64,000 nt of DNA from the NCBI GenBank assembly GCA_964461995.1, contig CAYWXL010000009.1, forward strand, positions 1 through 64,000, given 5' to 3'. Position numbers and translations under genes: made by a program. This stretch comes from JALSRK01 sp964461995 (GTDB taxonomy: Bacteria; Acidobacteriota; Terriglobia; Bryobacterales; Bryobacteraceae). The notes under the pieces are model-generated. The model ran no database searches and was not told where the DNA came from. It saw nothing but the letters and a program-made list of their open reading frames with translations. How positions within the stretch are numbered: position 1 is the stretch's first letter; each line of letters starts with the position of its first letter. Positions 44,442 through 53,016 of this stretch are shown here, piece by piece.

Positions 44442-45449
44442 ATGCCTATACGAGTCGGTATTGTTGGGTTCCGCGGGTACAGCGGCACGGAACTGGTCAG
44501 GATCCTGGAGCGGCACCCCGGCTTCGAGCCGTGGCTGCTGGAGCACCGTTCAGACGCCGTGGACCGTCCGCTGCCCCGGAACGCCGCGGGGCCCCCGCGA
44601 ATCGCCTGCACCCCGGAGTCCATCAGCGCCGGGGGTCTGGAAGCCGTCTGTCTCGCCACGCCCGCTGACGTTTCGATGGAGCTGGCTCCGGCGTTCCTCG
44701 AGGCGGGAGTGAAGGTCGTTGACTTGAGCGGGGCTTTCCGGTTGGGGACACCCGAGGCCTACCGCCGGTGGTACGGCGCGGACCACTCCCAGCCCGGGTG
44801 GCTTACCGCCGCCGTGTACGGCCTGCCGGAGTTCTACCGGGATGAGATTCGCCGGGCGCGGTTGGTAGCGAACCCAGGTTGCTACCCGACGGCTGCGAAT
44901 CTGGCGATCCGCCCGCTGGTTGAGTCCGGCGTCCTGGACCGCGGCCGGGGACTGATCTGCGACGCCAAGTCGGGCGTCAGCGGCGCCGGGCGCAAGCCGA
45001 GCTTGAAGACTCATTTTTGTGAGGTGACAGAGAACTTCTCGGCCTACTCGATCCTCGGGCACCGGCATGTACCGGAAGTGCTGATGCACTCGGGCCTGGA
45101 AGAAAGCGAGTTCGCTTTCACGGCCCATCTCCTGCCGGTCCACCGTGGGATTCTCGAGACAATCTATTTCCGGGCTTCGGATCTTCCTTCGGAAGCCACG
45201 CTGCTAGAGATCTACGAAAAGGCATATTCGCGCGAGCCGTTCATCCGGCTCTACGACCCGCCGGGCATGCCGGACATCAGGTCGGTGCAATCGACGAACT
45301 TTTGCGACATCGGCGTGCGATTCGAACCGGATGGCCGGCGGGCCGTCGTCGTGGCCGCGATCGACAATCTCGTCAAAGGAGCGGCGGGACAGGCGGTGCA
45401 GAACCTGAACTTGCTGTTCGGCTATCCAGAGACCGAGGGGCTGTTATGA
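44442..45449 (+). CDS. argC: N-acetyl-gamma-glutamyl-phosphate reductase
   Basis: A 335-residue enzyme reducing N-acetylglutamyl phosphate to the semialdehyde in arginine synthesis. GIVGFRGYSGTELVRILERHP is the nucleotide-binding start. The catalytic Cys is in ARLVANPGCYPTAANLAI (about residue 146). SGVSGAGRKP and HRHVPEV are conserved substrate-site motifs, and TAHLLPVHRGILETIYF follows. The length is normal. It begins the operon argC-argB-acetyltransferase, whose genes overlap by four bases each. An operator-like palindrome on the promoter suggests arginine control. There is no Shine-Dalgarno site. Confidence 0.95.
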   Translation: MPIRVGIVGFRGYSGTELVRILERHPGFEPWLLEHRSDAVDRPLPRNAAGPPRIACTPESISAGGLEAVCLATPADVSMELAPAFLEAGVKVVDLSGAFRLGTPEAYRRWYGADHSQPGWLTAAVYGLPEFYRDEIRRARLVANPGCYPTAANLAIRPLVESGVLDRGRGLICDAKSGVSGAGRKPSLKTHFCEVTENFSAYSILGHRHVPEVLMHSGLEESEFAFTAHLLPVHRGILETIYFRASDLPSEATLLEIYEKAYSREPFIRLYDPPGMPDIRSVQSTNFCDIGVRFEPDGRRAVVVAAIDNLVKGAAGQAVQNLNLLFGYPETEGLL

Positions 45450-46222
45450 GAAAGATCCTCGTCAAACTCGGCGGCACGCTACTCGACGGCGAACAGTCCC
45501 GCAGCGCCGTGGCGGCCCAGGTGGCCGCCACTCTGCCCCGCGCACCTGGGATGGTCCTTGTCCATGGCGGCGGCAAGCAGATGACGCGGTTTCTGGCGGA
45601 GCGGGGCGTCGAGAGCCGCTTTGTGAACGGCCTTCGCGTTACGACCGGTGAAGTGATCGACGCAGTTTTGAAGATCTTCACCGGCACGGTAAACCGCGGC
45701 CTTGTCGCCTCGCTGGTGGCCGCCGGCGTGCCCGCGGTCGGCTTGAGCGGCATCGACGCCTGCCTGGTCGAGGCCGAGCAACTGGATCCGGAATTGGGCG
45801 CGGTGGGCCGGCCCGTCCGGACCAATCCGAAGCTGCTCGACACCCTGGTGACTAGCGGTTTCCTCCCGGTGGTCGCCTGCGTGGCCGGCGACCGGAGCGG
45901 GAACATCTACAACGTCAACGCCGACCAGATGGCGGTCTCCTGCGCCGCAGGTTTCGGCGCCGACCGCCTCCTGTTCCTCACCGATGTCGAAGGGGTGCGC
46001 GACGGCGACGGCGTCATCCGGGAACTGAGCCCTCGGCGTGCCCGGGAACTCATCGCCGGGGGGATCGCCACGGGAGGGATGCAGGCGAAGCTCGAGGCGG
46101 CGCTGAATGGCCTGGCGCGCGGCATCCGCGAAATCGTCATTGCGCCCGGCAGCGCGCCACGCGTCCTCGAGCGCTTGCTCGACGGGGAACCTCTGGGAAC
46201 ACGCTTGCTCGGATCGCCATGA
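45446..46222 (+). CDS. argB: Acetylglutamate kinase
   Basis: A 258-residue amino-acid kinase that phosphorylates N-acetylglutamate, the step before ArgC. KILVKLGGTLLDG and VLVHGGGKQMTRFLAERG are the ATP and substrate loops. NGLRVTTGEVIDAV is the acetylglutamate-binding motif, with the conserved YNVNADQMA further on, and LLFLTDVEGVRDGDG as the family end signature. The long N-terminal helix of arginine-inhibited ArgB proteins is absent, so feedback inhibition may be missing. ATG 45446 overlaps the argC stop (ATGA). Confidence 0.94.
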   Translation: MRKILVKLGGTLLDGEQSRSAVAAQVAATLPRAPGMVLVHGGGKQMTRFLAERGVESRFVNGLRVTTGEVIDAVLKIFTGTVNRGLVASLVAAGVPAVGLSGIDACLVEAEQLDPELGAVGRPVRTNPKLLDTLVTSGFLPVVACVAGDRSGNIYNVNADQMAVSCAAGFGADRLLFLTDVEGVRDGDGVIRELSPRRARELIAGGIATGGMQAKLEAALNGLARGIREIVIAPGSAPRVLERLLDGEPLGTRLLGSP

Positions 46223-46761
46223 TTACGCGTAAGGCCACCATGCGGGATATTCCCGCGATGCTCGAGCTGATCAACCGATACGCTCGGGAAGGCATCATGT
46301 TGCCGCGGACCGAATTCGAGATGGCCGAGAATATCCGGGACTTCACGGTAGCCGAGCGCGAGGGCCGCGTGCTCGCCTGCGGTGCGCTACATTTCTATAC
46401 GCCGACCATGGGCGAGGTCCGCTCCATCGCTGTCGATCCCGAGAACAAAGGAACCGGCCTGGGGCGGCGTCTGGTCGCGGCGCTGGAAGAAGAAGCGCGT
46501 GAGTGCCGCCTCGACACGCTCTTCGCCTTCACTTACGTCCCGTCTTTTTTCCGGAAGCTCGGCTTCACCGAGGTGGACCGCTCCGAACTCCCATTGAAGG
46601 CCTGGAAGGATTGCATGCGCTGTCCCAAATTCCACTGCTGCGACGAGTTGCCGATGATCAAGCACCTGACCCCTTCCGGCCACCACCCGAAGAAACTCGC
46701 CGATCTCGCCGACCCGGACCTCCAAACCATTCAGCTCCCGTCAGTGAAGCCGCAGGATTGA
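46219..46761 (+). CDS. argA: GNAT N-acetyltransferase, probable N-acetylglutamate synthase
   Basis: A 180-residue GNAT enzyme. ITRKATMRDIPAMLELINRYAREGIMLPRTEFE is the family N-terminus. GEVRSIAVDPENKGTGLGRRLVAALEEEA is the acetyl-CoA-binding motif A (consensus R/QxxGxG/A). FAFTYVPSFFRKLGFTEVD follows, and KDCMRCPKFHCCDELPMI has a cysteine cluster typical of short ArgA-type synthases. Overlap with argB by four bases supports the role of making N-acetylglutamate for ArgB. Gene symbol by context; biochemical proof would be needed. Confidence 0.78.
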   Translation: MITRKATMRDIPAMLELINRYAREGIMLPRTEFEMAENIRDFTVAEREGRVLACGALHFYTPTMGEVRSIAVDPENKGTGLGRRLVAALEEEARECRLDTLFAFTYVPSFFRKLGFTEVDRSELPLKAWKDCMRCPKFHCCDELPMIKHLTPSGHHPKKLADLADPDLQTIQLPSVKPQD

Positions 46762-46895
46762 GTCACCCAGGGTCTGCCTTTTGGACCCGCATTGATCCTC
46801 GCGTTGCGATCGACAAGGCGCTGTCTTCGGATTATCTTCGCCCGTGAGGCCAGGCGTGAAAAATTTGTGATGAATTATGGTCCCGAGACACTCAT

Positions 46896-46945
46896 TTGAT
46901 GTATAAAAGGTTTTAGGCCTATGAGTACTATTTGCGGCTAGTACT
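46896..46945 (+). promoter_or_regulatory. Promoter and palindromic operator of the MoCF-domain gene
   Basis: TTGATG (46896-46901), 18 bases, and TATGAG (46920-46925) form a possible promoter in an unusually AT-rich stretch. Directly over the expected start lies a perfect 7-bp inverted repeat, AGTACTA (46924-46930), eight bases, TAGTACT (46939-46945). GAGGG (46946-46950) is the ribosome-binding site, six bases before ATG 46957. The arrangement suggests control by a dimeric repressor. Confidence 0.4.
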
Positions 46946-46956
46946 GAGGGATAGGC

Positions 46957-47928
46957 ATGAAAGCACAAACGGTCGGTGTGCGGGAATCGGCGGGACGTGT
47001 TCTTTGTTGCACAATTTTTCGCCCCGGAGGACGCAAGCTGCTGGCGAAGGGCCATCTCATTAGCCCGGAAGACGTGCGTTTGCTGGAGATGGAGGGGATG
47101 GAGGAAGTTTGGGTCACGGAACTCGAAGAAGGCGAAGTAGCCGAGGACGAAGCGGTGCTCCAGGTCGCCAAGGAGCTTGGCTGCGGCGCTATCGAGATCC
47201 GGCTGGCCGTCGGCGGACGGGCAAATGTATTCGCAACCGAAGACAGTTGTATTCTGATTGATGATGAATTACTGAAACAGATCAACTGTACTTCGAGCCT
47301 GGTGATCGCTACCGGCCGGAATTTCAGCTACGCGAAAGCCGGTCAGCGGATCGCCACGGTGAAAAGCGCCCCATTTGCGGTCGCCGAGACCCAACTGGAA
47401 GCGGTCATCACCATCCTGAGGGAGCGGGGGCCGATTCTGCAGGCGAGACCGATCCGCCGGGCGACGGTGGGCGTTCTTTACACCGATCCAATTAATCCCG
47501 AGCGGAGCCGGGAGTTTTTCGAACACATCATGCACCAAAGGCTCAGCCGGTACGGGGTTCGGGCCGATTATGTCCTCACAGCCGTCGAAGACGAGCCGTC
47601 GGTGGCGCGGGCGCTGGAGCATTTGGCTCGGGTGAGCCCAACGGTCATCATCGTGGCGACGACTACGGCGCCGGCAGGGCCGGAGGATCCCGTCGGCCGG
47701 GCCATGGTGCGCGTGGGGTGCCACTTGGAGAAATTCCTCGCCCCCGTGGAGCCGGGTAACCTCCTTCTCGTCGGGTACAAGGAGAACACCCCCGTGATCT
47801 CGGCTCCGGGTTGCTACCGCTCGGCGAAGCCCAACGTGGTCGATCTGATCCTCCCGCCCATGCTCGCCCGCTACCGCGTGTCGGGCTGGGAGATTGCCTG
47901 TCTGGGCCACGGCGGCCTCTTGAACTGA
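46957..47928 (+). CDS. Molybdopterin-binding (MoCF) domain protein, MoeA/CinA-like
   Basis: A 323-residue cytosolic protein. The N-terminal part (residues about 1-60: GVRESAGRVLCCTIFRPGGRKLLAKGHLISPEDVRLLE) matches the start found in MoeA-related molybdopterin-binding proteins. A beta-rich middle follows (about 80-150). Residues about 165-320 form a MoCF-like Rossmann domain: ATVGVLYTDPINPERSREFFEHIM, SPTVIIVATTTAPAGPEDPVG, CYRSAKPNVVDLILPPMLA. The strict MoeA motifs are not all visible, so it may sense molybdenum cofactor instead of building it. No moa/moe genes are adjacent. Confidence 0.72.
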   Translation: MKAQTVGVRESAGRVLCCTIFRPGGRKLLAKGHLISPEDVRLLEMEGMEEVWVTELEEGEVAEDEAVLQVAKELGCGAIEIRLAVGGRANVFATEDSCILIDDELLKQINCTSSLVIATGRNFSYAKAGQRIATVKSAPFAVAETQLEAVITILRERGPILQARPIRRATVGVLYTDPINPERSREFFEHIMHQRLSRYGVRADYVLTAVEDEPSVARALEHLARVSPTVIIVATTTAPAGPEDPVGRAMVRVGCHLEKFLAPVEPGNLLLVGYKENTPVISAPGCYRSAKPNVVDLILPPMLARYRVSGWEIACLGHGGLLN

Positions 47929-47931
47929 CCC

Positions 47932-47954
47932 CGGCTGTGCGGCGCCGCAAGCCG
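47932..47954 (+). terminator. Hairpin after the MoCF-domain gene
   Basis: CGGCT-G-TGCG, a GCGC loop, then CGCA-AGCCG form a 9-bp stem with one bulged base, starting four bases after the stop codon. There is no following T-run, so termination is uncertain. Confidence 0.35.
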
Positions 47955-48042
47955 ACCGGGCGTCTTCGGGGATCTCCCGGCGGTATTGGACCTGGGAAGC
48001 CGGGCGCCGCTCCGCCGAAGCAGGTGTGGTTAGATAGTCACC

Positions 48043-49293
48043 ATGAAGCTCCGGCGGGTGGAATCATTCTTGCTCTCGTACCGTTTCCCGGAACCCGTGG
48101 AGTTGGATTACTACGGGGGACGAAGGACCATCGTCAAGCGCGATGCGATGCTGGTTCGGGTCGAGGCCGACAATGGGCTGGCCGGATGGGGGCCCGGGCC
48201 GGCAAGCGAGAGAGTTCAACAGACGATCGAAAACAGGATTCGTCCGTTTTTGGAGGGCCGGAGCGTCGAAGATCTGGATGCACTGCGCACGGAGTTTTTC
48301 GCCGTGGCCGATGTGGGGCCCGTCCACCAGAAAGTCTATCGCGCGGTGGAACTGGCTCTCTACGACCTGCTGGGGAAGGCTCGCGGGGTCCCTGTTTCCG
48401 AGCTGATCGGCGGCCGCCGGCGCGACATGATCCGCCTTTATGGCAGCGCGGGAATGTACCAGTCTCCCGAGGGCTACGCCCGTGAGGCCGCCGGCGTTGC
48501 CGGGCTGGGCTTCGACGCCTACAAGATGAGGCCGGCGCTCGGCCCGCAAGGGGATCTACGCGCCGTACGTTTGATGCGCGAGGCGGTGGGGCCGGATGTG
48601 GAACTGATGGTTGACGCGCACACATGGTGGCGTATGGGCGACCGCAGCTACCCGCTGGAGGTCATCGAAGACCTCGCCAGAGAGCTCGGCGAACTGGACG
48701 TGTGCTGGCTGGAAGAGCCGCTGCCGCCGCGCGACCACGCCGCCTACCGCGAACTCCACAAGAAAGGCCTTGTGCCCCTGGCCTCCGGCGAGCACGAGCA
48801 GACGGAGGAAGGTTTCCTCGATCTGGTCGAGACCCGGGCGGTCGATTACGTGCAGGCCGACGTCGTCTGCCAAGGCGGATATGGCCTCGGGACGAGTTTG
48901 CTTCCAGCCATCGAGCGGGCCGGCCTGAAGTTCGCCTTCCACAGTTGGGGAACCGACCTCGAGGTGATCGCCGCCGCCCATCTCGGCGTCTGCTGGCCGG
49001 AGTCGGTCGTGGCCTGGCTGGAGTATCCGGTCTATTCCACGGACCGGTTGAAAACCATGTATCCCTTCCCGCTGGCTCGGGAGATCCTGGACGAGCCTCT
49101 CGATATTTCAAACGGCTGGCTCAGGGTCCCATCCAAGCCGGGTTTGGGTGTGGAGATCGACCCGGATGTGATCGACAAGTACCCGTGGGTTCCCGGACCG
49201 TGGTCGTCGTTTTCCTTGATCTCGCCGCCCGGCACCTGGAGCGTCAGCTCCGATCACAGTCTGGAGTGGGCCGACCGCGAGTCCGATGCGTGA
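48043..49293 (+). CDS. Enolase-superfamily dehydratase/racemase (mandelate racemase subgroup)
   Basis: A 416-residue TIM-barrel enzyme abstracting a proton alpha to a carboxylate, usually on an acid sugar. The metal ligands appear in order: D in LMVDAHTWW, E in CWLEEPLPP, E in ASGEHEQT. GFDAYKMRP supplies the base lysine (KxR pattern), and FHSWGTD supplies the conserved His. The N-terminal capping domain shows AMLVRVEADNGLAGWGPGPAS. The fold is certain; the substrate (a galactonate- or gluconate-type sugar acid) is not. The gene overlaps the next deacetylase gene by eight bases, so they are probably co-expressed. Confidence 0.88.
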   Translation: MKLRRVESFLLSYRFPEPVELDYYGGRRTIVKRDAMLVRVEADNGLAGWGPGPASERVQQTIENRIRPFLEGRSVEDLDALRTEFFAVADVGPVHQKVYRAVELALYDLLGKARGVPVSELIGGRRRDMIRLYGSAGMYQSPEGYAREAAGVAGLGFDAYKMRPALGPQGDLRAVRLMREAVGPDVELMVDAHTWWRMGDRSYPLEVIEDLARELGELDVCWLEEPLPPRDHAAYRELHKKGLVPLASGEHEQTEEGFLDLVETRAVDYVQADVVCQGGYGLGTSLLPAIERAGLKFAFHSWGTDLEVIAAAHLGVCWPESVVAWLEYPVYSTDRLKTMYPFPLAREILDEPLDISNGWLRVPSKPGLGVEIDPDVIDKYPWVPGPWSSFSLISPPGTWSVSSDHSLEWADRESDA

Positions 49294-50041
49294 CAGCGCA
49301 CTCCATCAAGCGCTCCATCGGGTTCGAGCGGTGGGTCCAGCCGCGGGGCTGGCCGCGGCGGGCCTAGCCGCGGCGGCGTGGGCCGTTCGGGGGCGCTCCT
49401 CGACGGTCTTCGGACCCTCTTTCTGGCGGGGTCCCTGGGATCGTCCGGTCCTTGCCCTGACGTTCGACGACGGACCCAGCGAGTCCACGCCGGATCTGCT
49501 CGACCTACTGCAACGGTTCGGCGTCCCGGCGACGTTTTTCCAGTGCGGGGCCAATGTCCGGCGCCTTCCGGCGGTGGCGCAGCAGGTGGCCGCGGCAGGC
49601 CACGAAATCGGCAACCATTCCGACACCCACCCGCTGTTCTGCCTTCGCCACCCTCGGTTTATCTATCAGGAACTGGCGCGGGCACAGGAGGCGATCGAGA
49701 GGGCCGCCGGCCTTGTTCCGCAGTTCTTCCGGCCGCCCTACGGCGTGCGGTGGTTCGGCGTGGGCGAGGCGCAGCGGCGCCTTGGTCTCACAGGGGTGAT
49801 GTGGAGCGTGCTGGGCCTCGACTGGAAGGCCCCGGGCGAGGCCGTGGCGCGCCGTATTCTCTCGAGGGCCCATAACGGCGCGATCATCTGCCTTCACGAC
49901 GGCCGCGAACTCCGGCCCGCTCCGGACATCAGCTCGACGATCGACGCCGTCAGGCGGCTGGTCCCCCCGCTGTTGGCGCGCGGCTTCCAATTTGTCACAA
50001 TAGGCAATTTGTTATGCCCGAGGAAGTCAGAGACCGGGTGA
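49286..50041 (+). CDS. Polysaccharide deacetylase (NodB/CE4 type)
   Basis: A 251-residue protein with one N-terminal hydrophobic, Ala-rich segment (about 14-35), probably a membrane anchor. The CE4 motifs are intact: LTFDDGPSES (catalytic Asp pair), GHEIGNHSDTHP (H-x3-H metal site), FFRPPYGVRW and GAIICLHDG. It removes acetyl groups from N-acetylglucosamine-type sugars in chitin, peptidoglycan or lipid-linked glycans. It overlaps the upstream enolase-superfamily gene and the downstream acyl carrier protein gene (28 bases), a compact arrangement that suggests a shared product. Confidence 0.88.
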   Translation: MRDSALHQALHRVRAVGPAAGLAAAGLAAAAWAVRGRSSTVFGPSFWRGPWDRPVLALTFDDGPSESTPDLLDLLQRFGVPATFFQCGANVRRLPAVAQQVAAAGHEIGNHSDTHPLFCLRHPRFIYQELARAQEAIERAAGLVPQFFRPPYGVRWFGVGEAQRRLGLTGVMWSVLGLDWKAPGEAVARRILSRAHNGAIICLHDGRELRPAPDISSTIDAVRRLVPPLLARGFQFVTIGNLLCPRKSETG

Positions 50042-50283
50042 TCCGCTGTATCGCGGAAGCACAGCACCTAGACCCCGAAACGGTTACCATCGACAGCACC
50101 TTCGAAGAGCTGGGTATCGATTCGCTGGACGGCATTAATATTCTTTTTGCGCTCGAGACCGAATTCGACATCGACATTCCAGACCAGGCGGCGCAGAACA
50201 TCCGCTCGGTGCGTGAGATGGTGGAAGGAGTGGAGCAGCTCCTGGCTGAGAAGGTGAACTCCGGCGCACAGGAGCAGAAGTGA
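50014..50283 (+). CDS. Acyl carrier protein
   Basis: An 89-residue carrier with the phosphopantetheine site D-S-L-D at Ser37 in FEELGIDSLDGINILFALETEFDIDI. Charged helices and the GIDSL signature are typical of ACPs of fatty acid or polyketide type. It starts inside the deacetylase gene and is followed three bases later by a ketosynthase gene. Because this set is not with fabD/fabG and includes a deacetylase and glycosyltransferase, it is more likely a dedicated carrier for a special lipid than the housekeeping AcpP. Confidence 0.88.
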   Translation: MPEEVRDRVIRCIAEAQHLDPETVTIDSTFEELGIDSLDGINILFALETEFDIDIPDQAAQNIRSVREMVEGVEQLLAEKVNSGAQEQK

Positions 50284-50286
50284 GGC

Positions 50287-51501
50287 ATGGGGCGCCGGCG
50301 CGTCGTGATCACCGGCTTGGGCGCCATCTCGGCGATCGGTAAGAACGTCGCCGAGATCACGGATGCACTCCGCCGCGGGGAGCCGGGCATCCGGCCCATC
50401 GAGCTCGTAGACCGTACGAAGCTCCGCTTCTCCAACGGCGCCGAAGTGCCCGGATATGATCCGGCGGATTACCTCGACCCCAAGGAGGCCGCCTTGCTGG
50501 ACCGGTTCGCCCAGTTTGCGCTCATCGCCGCCCGCGAAGCGGTCCGCCAGGCGGGTCTGGAAAAAGGCTCCGTGCTCTTCCAGAAAGCCGGGATCGTTAC
50601 CGGCTCCTGTGTCGGCGGCCAGACGACCGAAGACGAAGGGTTCGTGGACCTCTACCTACGGGGCCGGCCCCGAATCAACCCCTTGATCATCCCGAAAACG
50701 ATGGCCAACGCCGGGGCCAGCCGGATCTCCATGGAATACGGCATCCGGGGCCCGGTCTACACCATCTCGACCGCGTGCTCGTCCTCTAACCACGCCATCG
50801 GCCAGGCTTACTGGGCCGTGCGCAGCGGGATGATGGACCTGGCAATTACCGGCGGCAGCGAGGCGATGTTCAGCATGGGCATTCTCAAAGCTTGGGAAGC
50901 CATGCGCGTGGTCTCCCCGGATACCTGCCGCCCGTTCGCGAAGGACCGCAACGGCCTGATTCTTGGAGAAGCCGGGGCGATGATGGTGCTCGAGCCGCTC
51001 GAATCGGCCCAAGCGCGGGGCGCCCCGGTTCTCGGCGAGGTGGTGGGTTTTGGTATGTCCTCTGATGCTCACCATCTCACCCAGCCCTCGGTGGAGGGAC
51101 CCGCGCTGGCGATGCAGGCCGCGCTCGACGACGCCGGCCTCCCCCCTGAGGCCATCGGCTATATCAACGCGCACGGCACGGGCACGGCCACCAACGACCC
51201 CACCGAGACAGCCGCCATTCGGAAGGTTTTCGGTCCCCACGCCGCGAAACTGCCGGTGAGCTCCACCAAGTCCATGCACGGCCACACGCTCGGCGCGGCG
51301 GGCGCTCTCGAAGGAGTGGCCAGCCTCGCTGCCGTCAGGGCTGGCTTTCTGCCGCCCACGGCCAACTTCACCGAGCCCGACCCGGCCTGCGACCTGGACG
51401 TCGTTCCGAACTCGGCGCGCCCCGGAGACCCCGAATTCATCATGTCGAACTCGTTCGCTTTCGGCGGGCTGAACGCCGTGGTCATATACCGCCGCTGGTG
51501 A
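50287..51501 (+). CDS. Beta-ketoacyl-ACP synthase (FabF-like ketosynthase)
   Basis: A 404-residue thiolase-fold condensing enzyme. The catalytic triad is clear: Cys in STACSSSNHAIG (about residue 166), His in NAHGTGTATNDPTE (about 299) and His in STKSMHGHTLGAAGALEG (about 336). The ending NSFAFGGLNAVVIYRRW is characteristic. The length is standard for KAS II. It directly follows the acyl carrier protein and lies in a run with a deacetylase and a glycosyltransferase, which suggests chain building on a dedicated ACP for a lipid or polyketide. The chain is unknown. Confidence 0.9.
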   Translation: MGRRRVVITGLGAISAIGKNVAEITDALRRGEPGIRPIELVDRTKLRFSNGAEVPGYDPADYLDPKEAALLDRFAQFALIAAREAVRQAGLEKGSVLFQKAGIVTGSCVGGQTTEDEGFVDLYLRGRPRINPLIIPKTMANAGASRISMEYGIRGPVYTISTACSSSNHAIGQAYWAVRSGMMDLAITGGSEAMFSMGILKAWEAMRVVSPDTCRPFAKDRNGLILGEAGAMMVLEPLESAQARGAPVLGEVVGFGMSSDAHHLTQPSVEGPALAMQAALDDAGLPPEAIGYINAHGTGTATNDPTETAAIRKVFGPHAAKLPVSSTKSMHGHTLGAAGALEGVASLAAVRAGFLPPTANFTEPDPACDLDVVPNSARPGDPEFIMSNSFAFGGLNAVVIYRRW

Positions 51502-51567
51502 GCCGGCGCCGACGGGAGCCAACTACCTGGCGCCTCCCAGCTTCCGGCGGACTACTCCGGCGACGTC

Positions 51568-51579
51568 CGTACTAGTACG
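51568..51579. repeat. 12-bp perfect palindrome upstream of the glycosyltransferase gene
   Basis: CGTACTAGTACG reads the same on both strands and lies 56 bases before the TTG at 51636. It shares the core TACTA/TAGTA with the inverted repeat at 46924-46945. It may be a regulator site or chance. Confidence 0.3.
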
Positions 51580-51620
51580 CGCCCCGAAAACGCGCGGGCT
51601 GCCCTGGTCCCGGCGTCTTG

Positions 51621-51626
51621 TACACT
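51621..51626 (+). promoter_or_regulatory. Candidate leaderless -10 box (TACACT)
   Basis: TACACT is followed by nine bases and TTG 51636. This is the same hexamer and spacing as for dinG. Confidence 0.4.
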
Positions 51627-51635
51627 AGGTCTGAG

Positions 51636-52964
51636 TTGAGCAGGCCATCGATCTCCGTCATCGTTCCGGCGCACAACGCTTCGCGAACCCTGGACCGCTG
51701 CCTGGAAGCGCTAGCGTCCTCATCTGTGGGGCCTGATGAGTGCATCGTCGTTGACGACGGGTCTACCGATCAGACGGCGGATATCGCCCGCCGTCACGGC
51801 GTCCGCGTAATTCGGATGAATCACCAGGGCGGACCGGCCCGCGCCCGCAACATTGGGGCCGCCGCCGCTTCGAGCGATATCCTCGTCTTCATCGACGCCG
51901 ACGTGTGCGTCCATTCCGATACGCTGGCCCGGATTTCCCGCCACTTCCGCGAAAACCGCCGGCTGGACGCCGTGTTCGGCTGCTACGACGACTCTCCGGC
52001 TTCGCCAGACTTTCTTTCCCAGTACCGCAACCTCATGCACCGCTACGTTCACCGCCGGGGGAGGCGCGAGGCGTCAACGTTCTGGACAGGGTGCGGGGCC
52101 GTACGGCGGAGGGTGTTCGAAGCCTGCGGCGGTTTCGAAGAATCCATCCGGCGTCCGGCGATGGAAGACGTCGAGCTGGGATACCGCTTGCGGGCGGCCG
52201 ACCGCCGGATCCTTCTCGATCACGACCTGGAGGTCCAGCATTGGAAGCAGTGGCGGCTCTGCTCGATGGTGAAAACGGACCTCTTTTATCGCGGAGTTCC
52301 ATGGGTGGAGCTCATCTTGCGGTATCGCTTCCTGCCGAACGACCTGAATGTGGGCGCGGGCCAGCGGGCCAGCCTCGCCGCCGCAGCGCTGCTGCTAGCG
52401 GCAGTCGCTTGGAGCATCGCGAGCGCTCCCATACAGGCTTCCTTAGCGCTGGCGGCCCTTTTGTTTGCCGTGCTCGGGCCGTACTGGTCTGAGTTCCTCA
52501 GCCGCCGCCAGGGAGCGGCTATCGTAGGCAGCTTCACCGTACTGCTCGCCTTGTCCGCCTGGTACCACGGGATGCTCACCGTGGCGGGAACAATCGCCGT
52601 CTCGTGTCTCGCTTGGGCTGTCTTCAGGCGCCGCTGGCGGACACTCTTCGGCTCGCTTTTCCTGGGAGTACTCACCGCGGCTACAGCAGGTGCGGCCGTT
52701 TCCGCTTTCACCGCCGCCGTCCCGCTTCCGGCCGCCAGAGCCGCCGGAGCGCTTACGGGCGTCATCATCGCGCTGAATCTCGGGTTCTACCGGTTCCTCG
52801 CCCGGCGGCAAGGGATCCTGTTCGCCGCCGCCGCGGTTCCTTTCCACTTGCTCTACCACTTGAATAACGCCGCCGCGCTGGCGCTCGGGACGCTGAAGTA
52901 CATTAGCGGCTCGGCACGCCCTCAGTCCGCCGTTTACGCGCAACGGCAGAGCGCTGGGGACTGA
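51636..52964 (+). CDS. Membrane-associated family 2 glycosyltransferase
   Basis: A 442-residue protein. The GT-A catalytic part (about 1-230) has ISVIVPAHNASRTLDRCLEAL, CIVVDDGSTDQTA, GGPARARNIGAAAA, FIDADVCVHSD (the DxD metal site) and GCGAVRRRVFEACGGFEE with AMEDVELGYRL (acceptor motif). From about residue 250 there are several hydrophobic helices, so it works at the inner membrane on a lipid-linked acceptor. TTG 51636 is chosen because homologous sequence begins at SRPSISVIVPA and TACACT lies nine bases upstream; a TTG at 51618 would add six residues. It probably belongs with the upstream ACP/ketosynthase genes. Confidence 0.82.
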   Translation: MSRPSISVIVPAHNASRTLDRCLEALASSSVGPDECIVVDDGSTDQTADIARRHGVRVIRMNHQGGPARARNIGAAAASSDILVFIDADVCVHSDTLARISRHFRENRRLDAVFGCYDDSPASPDFLSQYRNLMHRYVHRRGRREASTFWTGCGAVRRRVFEACGGFEESIRRPAMEDVELGYRLRAADRRILLDHDLEVQHWKQWRLCSMVKTDLFYRGVPWVELILRYRFLPNDLNVGAGQRASLAAAALLLAAVAWSIASAPIQASLALAALLFAVLGPYWSEFLSRRQGAAIVGSFTVLLALSAWYHGMLTVAGTIAVSCLAWAVFRRRWRTLFGSLFLGVLTAATAGAAVSAFTAAVPLPAARAAGALTGVIIALNLGFYRFLARRQGILFAAAAVPFHLLYHLNNAAALALGTLKYISGSARPQSAVYAQRQSAGD

Positions 52965-53016
52965 TCTCGGATTCCCTCCACCAGAACCTCTTATCCGGCT
53001 CCCGCGGCGCCACGGC

